From an uncultured Rhodospirillales bacterium (GTDB taxonomy: Bacteria; Pseudomonadota; Alphaproteobacteria; ATCC43930; CGMCC-115725), in assembly GCA_903897565.1 (NCBI GenBank), contig CAIUCF010000730.1, forward strand, positions 1 to 10,667: a stretch of DNA of 10,667 nt, given 5' to 3'. The notes beneath the pieces are model-generated. The model was not told the DNA's origin. It worked only from the letters and a program-made list of their open reading frames with translations, and did no database searches. Below are positions 5,953 through 10,667 of this stretch, one piece after another. Positions within the stretch are counted from its first letter, which is position 1; each line of letters starts with the position of its first letter. Both the position numbers and the translations under genes were made by a program.

Positions 5953-8517
5953 TTACCGGGCCGAGATCCGGCGCAGAAGCGCAACCAGCGACAGGTTGAC
6001 GGCGACGCTCGCCAATGCGGCGCCGCCGGCTACGGCGAACTGGCCCGGTGCGAGCGGCACGAACTCGAACATGCCGCGCAAATAGGGAACCGCGAAGGCG
6101 AGGACCAGGGCGACTAAAGTGACGGCAATCACGAGGCCGAAGGCCGGATTCGGCCGCAGCAGGGCCGAGGGCTGCAATCGCCCGCGCGTTCGATTTGTCA
6201 GGACCAGGCCGAGATTGCCGAGCACCAGGGTCACGAAAGCCATGCCGCGGGCGACCTGCTCGCCGTGGACGTCGTAGATCCCAGCCAGGAATACCGCGAG
6301 CGCGGCCGCGAGCACGATGAGGCCCTGAACCAGCCCTTGGATCACCAGACCGCGATCGAACAATGGTGCGCCGGGGATGCGCGGTGGGCGCGCCATCACG
6401 TCGTCTTCCTCCCGCTCGGCCTCGAACATGATCGAGGATCCCGGATCGATGATGAGTTCGAGGAAGACGACGTGGACGGGTCCGAGCAGCAGCGGCCAGC
6501 CGAGCAGCACCGGGAGCAATGACATCCCGGCGATCGGGAAATGGACGGCGAGGATATAGCCGAAGGCCTTGCGCAAGTTGTCGTCGATCCGACGACCGAG
6601 ACGGATCGCCGTGACGAGGCTGGGAAAGGCGTCGTCGAGGAGGATCAGGGATGCCGCCTCGCGGGCGACATCGGTGCCGCGGCCGCCCATGGCGACGCCG
6701 ATGTGCGCCGCCTTCAACGAGGGCGCGTCGTTGACACCGTCCCCGGTCATCACCACGACCTCGCCGGCCGCCTGATAGGCCTGGACGAGGCGGAGCTTTT
6801 CCTCCGGCATGATGCGGGCGAAGATCGCGGTGCCGCGCAGACGCTCCCTCAGGGCAGCATCGTCCAGACTCCCGAGTTCCGTGCCGGTCATGACCCCGTC
6901 GGAGGGAATGCCGGCCGCCGCCGCGATCGCGCGGGCCGTGACCGGATGGTCGCCGGTGATCATCGCAACCCGAATGCCGGCGGTCTTGCAGGCGGCAACG
7001 GCCTCTACCACCCCGGGCCTCAACGGGTCGGCGAGGCCGATCAGGCCGACAAACGCGAATTCGAAATCATGCTGGTTCGTGGGCCAGCCCGGTCCGGGAA
7101 ACGACGCCTTGGCCACGGCGAGGACTCGCAGACCCTGTGCGGCGAGGGCGTCAATTTCCTCCCGGATTTCTGCACGCCGGCCCGGGTCGAGATGGCAAAG
7201 ATCGATCACCGACTCTGGCGCGCCCTTGGCCGCGACGACGAAGCCGGTACCTGAGGTCGCCTGCCAGACCTGCGACATCGCGAGCATTTCCGGCGACAAC
7301 GCGTAGCCATGCTCGAGCGTCCATTGGCTGTGGAGATGCTCGGTGTCCTTCAGATAGCGCTGGCCGAGCTCGTGGAACGCCTTTTCCATCGGGTCGACAG
7401 CGTCCGTTCGGCTGGCGAGGATCGCGAATTCGAGCAGGCCGTGGAGCGCCCCCGGCAAGGCGTCATCCGCGCCGGGAACGACCGGATAGCGCGTGTCGCC
7501 AGCGACTAGCGCCGCCACGGTCATACGGTTCTCCGTCAGCGTGCCGGTCTTGTCGGTGCAAAGGACAGTCGCGGCGCCGAGCGCCTCGATCGCGGCGGCG
7601 CGGCGGGCGAGTACCTTCTTGCCCGAGATCCGCCAGGCGCCCATGACGAGGAAGATCGTCAAAACCAGGGGGAATTCTTCGGGCAGCGTCGCCATCGCCA
7701 GGGTAATGCCGGCGAGGGTTGCCTTTATCCAATCGCCATGAAGAGCTCCGTAAACGACGGCGAGCAGGACGGAAGAGCCGATGCCGAAGCCCGCGAACAG
7801 ACGCACCAAGCGTCGCGTCTGAACATGGAGCGGGGTCGGCGCGGCTTCCACTGTCCCGAGCGAGGCGCCGATGCGACCGATTTCCGTGCGCGGCCCGGTG
7901 GCCGTCACCCGTGCGATGCCATGGCCGCGGATGACGAGGCTGCCGGACCAGAGCAGAGAGCCTCCGCTGCCGCCCGGCCGCGCATCTGTCGCCGGTGTCG
8001 CGGATACCCGCTTGTCGACCGACATCGATTCGCCGGTCAGCAGCGATTCGTCGACTTCGAGCGTCTCGACTTCCAGGAGGATCGCATCGGCCGGTACGCG
8101 ATCACCTTCAGCGACGGCGATGATATCGCCCGTGACGAGGTCGGATGCGGGAAGGCGTCGACAGCTGCCGTCACGGATCACACGGCACTGGAGACTTGTA
8201 AGCTGCTTGAGCGCGGCGACGGCGCGCTCGGTTCTGCCATCCTGGATCACGACCAGGACCAGGTTCAACAGGGCGAAGGCGAGCAGGATCAGCGCTTCGG
8301 CCCTGTCTCCGATGAGGAGGTAGAGCGCACCGGCGGCGATCAGTAACTGAAGCATCGGTTCTCGGAGCGCGTCGCGCGCGATCCACATTACGCCGCGTCG
8401 TTGTTCCTGTGACAGCTCATTCGAACCATCGCGTGCCCGTTGCGCGGCGGCGTCGGCTTCGGAAAGTCCGCGGTGGGGCGCACTAGCTACCATTCCTGCG
8501 CTGCCGCCGTTTCCCAT
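5953..8517 (-). CDS. Cation-transporting P-type ATPase, P2 (calcium-pump-like) family
   Basis: This inner-membrane ion pump of 854 residues is complete. N-terminal cation-ATPase region (about 14-70), actuator loop with LLTGES (159-164), M4 motif ATLPEEFPLV (276-285), phosphorylation site CTDKTGTLT (Asp322), nucleotide site KGAPE (431-435), MITGDHPVTARAIA (519-532) and hinge TGDGVNDAP (591-599) are all present in order. Hydrophobic pairs precede the actuator and follow it, and six segments lie after residue 650, giving the usual ten. There is no N-terminal heavy-metal CxxC domain and no CPx motif in M4, which rules out P1B copper/zinc pumps. M4 reads PEEFP rather than the PEGLP of calcium pumps, and M6 reads ELIID (687-691) where calcium pumps have NLVTD. 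The ion is therefore uncertain; calcium or another divalent cation is likely but unproven. The start ATG at 8517 has GAGGA 10 nt upstream; an in-frame ATG at 8493 is an alternative. It stands alone, convergent with the deaminase-like gene. Confidence 0.95.
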   Translation of the reverse strand: MGNGGSAGMVASAPHRGLSEADAAAQRARDGSNELSQEQRRGVMWIARDALREPMLQLLIAAGALYLLIGDRAEALILLAFALLNLVLVVIQDGRTERAVAALKQLTSLQCRVIRDGSCRRLPASDLVTGDIIAVAEGDRVPADAILLEVETLEVDESLLTGESMSVDKRVSATPATDARPGGSGGSLLWSGSLVIRGHGIARVTATGPRTEIGRIGASLGTVEAAPTPLHVQTRRLVRLFAGFGIGSSVLLAVVYGALHGDWIKATLAGITLAMATLPEEFPLVLTIFLVMGAWRISGKKVLARRAAAIEALGAATVLCTDKTGTLTENRMTVAALVAGDTRYPVVPGADDALPGALHGLLEFAILASRTDAVDPMEKAFHELGQRYLKDTEHLHSQWTLEHGYALSPEMLAMSQVWQATSGTGFVVAAKGAPESVIDLCHLDPGRRAEIREEIDALAAQGLRVLAVAKASFPGPGWPTNQHDFEFAFVGLIGLADPLRPGVVEAVAACKTAGIRVAMITGDHPVTARAIAAAAGIPSDGVMTGTELGSLDDAALRERLRGTAIFARIMPEEKLRLVQAYQAAGEVVVMTGDGVNDAPSLKAAHIGVAMGGRGTDVAREAASLILLDDAFPSLVTAIRLGRRIDDNLRKAFGYILAVHFPIAGMSLLPVLLGWPLLLGPVHVVFLELIIDPGSSIMFEAEREEDDVMARPPRIPGAPLFDRGLVIQGLVQGLIVLAAALAVFLAGIYDVHGEQVARGMAFVTLVLGNLGLVLTNRTRGRLQPSALLRPNPAFGLVIAVTLVALVLAFAVPYLRGMFEFVPLAPGQFAVAGGAALASVAVNLSLVALLRRISAR

Positions 8518-8672
8518 GGTGGATCAATCCTCGCGTCGAAATCCCTTATTACCGTCGCATTGGGCCCGTACGCATTGCTCTCGATCAACCCCGATCCCGG
8601 TGGTTGGGGAAGGACATCGGACATCCATCAGATTTCAGTTGAATAAAGAAGGGTAGAGCTATGTTATAAAAT

Positions 8673-8695
8673 GATTATTCCGATTATAATCCGAT
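8673..8695. repeat. Overlapping GATTAT..CCGAT repeats with a perfect 10-bp palindrome
   Basis: GATTATTCC (8673-8681) is followed directly by GATTATAATCC (8682-8692) and another GAT. The inner GATTATAATC (8682-8691) is a perfect palindrome and contains TATAAT on both strands. It could be an operator, a -10 element or simply AT-rich repeat. No good -35 sequence lies 16-18 bp away on either side (TGTTAT to the left for rightward transcription). Confidence 0.4.
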
Positions 8696-8888
8696 CACGC
8701 GTTCTCATATCGAGGTGCTGGCGATTTTGACGCGACGTGGCGACCGCGTTTTCATGGAAAGGTAATTCGCTCATAGGCACCAGTCCGTTGCCGACGAAAC
8801 TTTGAGAATCGCGTGAACGGGCGGCGCAACGTAATGGTGTAGCCGGAGGCTCATTATTAACTCAACGATGGATCTCTCTCTAAAGGTT

Positions 8889-8911
8889 CACATTTACGTC
8901 CTTGTAATGTG
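8889..8911. repeat. Inverted repeat CACAT(T)TAC...GTAATGTG
   Basis: Arms CACAT-TAC and GTA-ATGTG pair over 8 bp with one extra T in the left arm and a 6-nt centre (GTCCTT). It lies about 200 bp upstream of the sorted-protein gene. It could be a regulator site or a hairpin in a long leader. No T-run follows it on the + strand. Confidence 0.3.
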
Positions 8912-9107
8912 ATTGAAATCTCGGGTCGAAAATGAAGGCACACCTCATGTTGTCACTATAGAGATACTAGCTTATGCGCGTATCCCTGTGTGGTTCTGCC
9001 GCAACAGGTTTTTCTATGTCTAGCCGCACCGGCAGTGGTAATATTTTGTTTACTAATCTAAATTTATCCTCGTTGAGTGTTTCCTGATAGTGAGCCAGAG
9101 GTCGGCA

Positions 9108-9659
9108 ATGAATAGTGTGATCGCCAGAGCGCTTTTCCTTGGTGCCGGTCTTACTGGATTGATCTCGTCCGGCGCCCATGCGACCCGGCTCGAGACGCTG
9201 TCACTGGCATTTGAGTCCGGGGCGACGTTCTCCGGCACGGTGGCTTTCGCGAATGACTACACGTCCGTGACCGGAATCGACGGGATCTTGACCGGCTATA
9301 CCGCGACCGATTTCAGCTATGTCGGCGGTGACGCGACGGATCACATCAGTTGGGTTCTGAACCCGGGCTATAATTACAACTATTCCTCGACCCCCAATGT
9401 GTTCGCCACCTACCTGTTCGACGGCACGCCTGGGGATTTCTTTTCCGTCAACAATGTGCTCACCTTCGCCTATGACTACACCGCCGCGCCGACCCTGGCG
9501 CTGGCGGCGGTCGGCGACGGCAATTCCGTGAATTATACCGATGTCGCGGTAAGTGGCAGCCTGTCACCCGTGCCGCTTCCCGGTGCGCTGCCGCTGTTCG
9601 CAACCGTCCTGCTCGGTATCGCCGGCTGGGCGCACCGCAAGGGACGCGAAGCGATCTGA
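9108..9659 (+). CDS. Secreted protein with VPLPA-CTERM sorting tail
   Basis: This 183-residue protein appears to be exported and processed at its C terminus. The N terminus is a Sec-type signal (MNSVIARALFLGAGLTGLISSGAHA, cut after AHA near residue 25). The middle is Thr/Ser/Tyr/Asp/Gly-rich and beta-like, with NPGYNYNYSST typical of small PEP-CTERM-class surface proteins. The tail is tripartite: VPLPGALPLF motif, hydrophobic segment ATVLLGIAGWA, then basic HRKGREAI. This matches the VPLPA-CTERM variant of the PEP-CTERM signal, known in alphaproteobacteria to be processed by an exosortase. No exosortase gene is in the window. The start is taken as ATG 9108 because GAGG (9098-9101) is 6 nt upstream; a GTG at 9090 lacks such a site. 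The function of the mature part is unknown. It is preceded by a long non-coding leader region and has no operon partner on its left. Confidence 0.85.
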   Translation: MNSVIARALFLGAGLTGLISSGAHATRLETLSLAFESGATFSGTVAFANDYTSVTGIDGILTGYTATDFSYVGGDATDHISWVLNPGYNYNYSSTPNVFATYLFDGTPGDFFSVNNVLTFAYDYTAAPTLALAAVGDGNSVNYTDVAVSGSLSPVPLPGALPLFATVLLGIAGWAHRKGREAI

Positions 9660-9690
9660 CCCGAATCGGACCAGGGCAGCGATCTTACTC

Positions 9691-9719
9691 TTGACGCAGG
9701 AACGGAACGAGAACATTCT
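9691..9719 (+). promoter_or_regulatory. Candidate sigma-70 promoter before the DUF1963 gene
   Basis: TTGACG (9691-9696) has five of six consensus -35 bases. It is followed after 17 bp by CATTCT (9714-9719), a poor -10. It lies 34 bp before the ATG at 9753, in the 93-bp gap after the sorted-protein gene. If real, the DUF1963 gene has its own promoter and is not simply cotranscribed. Confidence 0.3.
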
Positions 9720-9752
9720 GCGAGCCCAATGTGATTGGGGAGACCCTGGCAG

Positions 9753-10667
9753 ATGGCATCGGAGTCCTCGGATATCGCCGATCTGATCAACCAGATCGCA
9801 GCACTGACCCATGAACTGAAGACGGTCGATCACGTGGGCCGCCACAACCGCCTGTTCGATCGGCGGGCCCGGTTGTTCGCCCGGATCGACGCACTTCCGT
9901 CGAGGGTCAACGCGTTCACGACCCTGTTCGAACACGCGGATCCGGCCGTATGTTTTGCCGCCGCGACCCATTGCTATTGGAAAGATATCATCGAGGATCA
10001 GGCCCTTGCGGTGGTTGACCGCCTGGCGCAGCGCGATGACAAGCTCGGCCGACAGGCACGAAGCTTTCGTGATCACCGGGTTTCGCGCGCTGCCGTCGCC
10101 GCTGCTCCGCCATCGCGACCAAAACTCGACTATCGACGCAAGCCCGACGGCTGTTCGCGGACGGCCGCAATCGCGCTGATCAACGGCACGCTCCAGGCCG
10201 AACGGGCGAGGCAGGTGGCCGGTCTGTTGCGTCAAGCGATCGGTCTATGGCCTTGTCCGGTCGCGGCCAATGTCCTCGCGTCGAAGCTCGGTGGCATGCC
10301 GGCGGTGCCCCCGGGCTGGGTCTGGCCGACCCAGGAGGAGGAACCGCTGCTTTTCCTCGGCCAGGTGAACTGCGCCGATCTCTACGCCGCGGTCGGCAAG
10401 AACCCTCTGCCCCGTCGCGGTCTGTTGCTGTTCTTCGGCGATCACGACGACGTCACCGGCTGCTTCCCGACCGGCGTCAGCGCGGTGGCGTATTTCCCCG
10501 ACACCGCGAGATTGCGCCCGGCGGCGGCGCCGTTGGAGTATTTCGAGCCGCTCGTCAGTTGCGGCCTCGATTTCTATGAGACCGTCGAGCTCCCCGATTG
10601 GATGAGTGAGGTCGTCGCTAGGCTCGACCTCGCGGAGGGCGAGCTCGCGCTCTATCAGGATCTCCGA
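9753..10667 (+). CDS. DUF1963 (YwqG-like) domain protein with N-terminal helical region, cut by right window edge
   Basis: From ATG 9753 the frame is open without a stop for 305 codons to the right edge, so the C terminus is missing. GGGGAG at 9737-9742 lies 10 nt before the ATG. Residues 1-115 are helical and charged. FEHADPAVCFAAATHCY (59-75) followed by DQALAVVDRLAQ (82-93) resembles HEAT-like or DUF2019 helical repeats, a tentative match. A less conserved, basic Ala/Arg/Pro linker covers about 100-135. From about 165 onward a DUF1963 domain appears: SKLGGMPAVPPGWVWP (177-192), PLLFLGQVNCADL (198-210), then LPRRGLLLFFGD (219-230). The pattern 'SKlGG.P..p....WP...g.pL.FlaQin..dl...lP..G.L.fF' is the family hallmark. 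There are no signal peptide and no membrane segments. The role of DUF1963 proteins is not established; in bacteria they are often found near polymorphic-toxin or immunity-type genes, but nothing here proves that. Confidence 0.82.
   Translation, partial: MASESSDIADLINQIAALTHELKTVDHVGRHNRLFDRRARLFARIDALPSRVNAFTTLFEHADPAVCFAAATHCYWKDIIEDQALAVVDRLAQRDDKLGRQARSFRDHRVSRAAVAAAPPSRPKLDYRRKPDGCSRTAAIALINGTLQAERARQVAGLLRQAIGLWPCPVAANVLASKLGGMPAVPPGWVWPTQEEEPLLFLGQVNCADLYAAVGKNPLPRRGLLLFFGDHDDVTGCFPTGVSAVAYFPDTARLRPAAAPLEYFEPLVSCGLDFYETVELPDWMSEVVARLDLAEGELALYQDLR

Larger units (their letters stand above)
8518..9107. other. Long AT-richer intergenic region without a convincing gene
   Basis: This stretch of about 590 bp separates the divergent starts of the P-type ATPase and the sorted protein. 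From about 8630 on it is visibly richer in A and T than the flanking genes. Short open frames here have poor codon usage and no ribosome site of note, so I call no gene. It holds a palindromic block at 8673-8695, a hairpin-like repeat at 8889-8911 and several promoter-like hexamers. Examples are TATAAT at 8685-8690 and TTGTCA at 8950-8955, but I find no clean pair at standard spacing. No tRNA cloverleaf or transposon end was recognised. A small RNA or a long leader for the downstream gene is possible but unsupported. Confidence 0.5.

Noticed and set aside
5304..5984. 226-codon frame on the - strand over the deaminase-like gene
   Set aside because: It is His/Arg/Asp-rich with no domain, and lies fully antisense to a strongly supported gene.
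6541..7254. 237-codon + strand frame inside the P-type ATPase
   Set aside because: It is antisense to the conserved catalytic region of the pump, and its composition is that of a shadow.
8440..8646. Short + strand frame running from the ATPase start into the gap
   Set aside because: It overlaps the N terminus of the ATPase on the opposite strand, has no ribosome site, and its product has no recognisable features.
9699..9725. GGAAC repeats as an EcfG-type stress sigma promoter
   Set aside because: GGAAC is present twice, but no CGTT-like -10 follows at 16-17 bp from either copy.
9564..10235. 223-codon - strand frame across the end of the sorted protein and the start of the DUF1963 gene
   Set aside because: It overlaps two supported + strand genes and shows no recognisable domain. 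Some segments look passable, but the opposite strand carries clear family motifs.

Overview
The window is GC-rich, and its genes use G/C-ending codons. It comes from a Gram-negative bacterium. A periplasmic binding protein with a twin-arginine-like signal, a VPLPA-type C-terminal sorting tail and the general gene style all suggest an alphaproteobacterium, possibly of the Rhodospirillales. That placement is inference only. I see no transposase, integrase, tRNA, rRNA or CRISPR array.

Layout, left to right. (1) At 3-476 (+) is the end of an unrecognised gene cut by the left edge, perhaps related to the DUF4304 type. (2) At 652-3980 (-) is a compact ABC importer operon of the NitT/TauT/ThiY (NMT1/THI5-like) type, transcribed in the order binding protein, ATPase, permease. 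The stop-to-start junctions are 0 nt and a 1-nt overlap. The permease is unusual: two complete permease domains are fused in one 514-residue chain. (3) A divergent control region of about 160 bp (3987-4148) contains three inverted repeats. (4) At 4149-5924 (+) is an adenine-deaminase-like amidohydrolase (COG1001 type) in which several normally invariant residues are changed, including one predicted metal ligand (His to Cys). (5) A hairpin sits exactly between the two convergent stop codons (5927-5948). (6) At 5953-8517 (-) is a full-length P2-like cation-transporting P-type ATPase. (7) At about 8518-9107 is an AT-richer stretch with no convincing gene, holding palindromes and promoter-like sequences. 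(8) At 9108-9659 (+) is a small secreted protein with a VPLPA-CTERM sorting tail. (9) At 9753 to the right edge (+) is a gene with a DUF1963 (YwqG-like) domain behind a HEAT-like/DUF2019-like helical region, cut by the window.

The main point of interest is items 2-4 together. A dedicated importer for a small, probably heterocyclic molecule stands head to head with a deaminase-like hydrolase whose active site departs from true adenine deaminases. The simplest reading is an uptake-and-hydrolysis module for a purine- or pyrimidine-like compound other than adenine. The substrate cannot be read from the sequence. The P-type ATPase, the sorted protein and the DUF1963 gene look like independent units.
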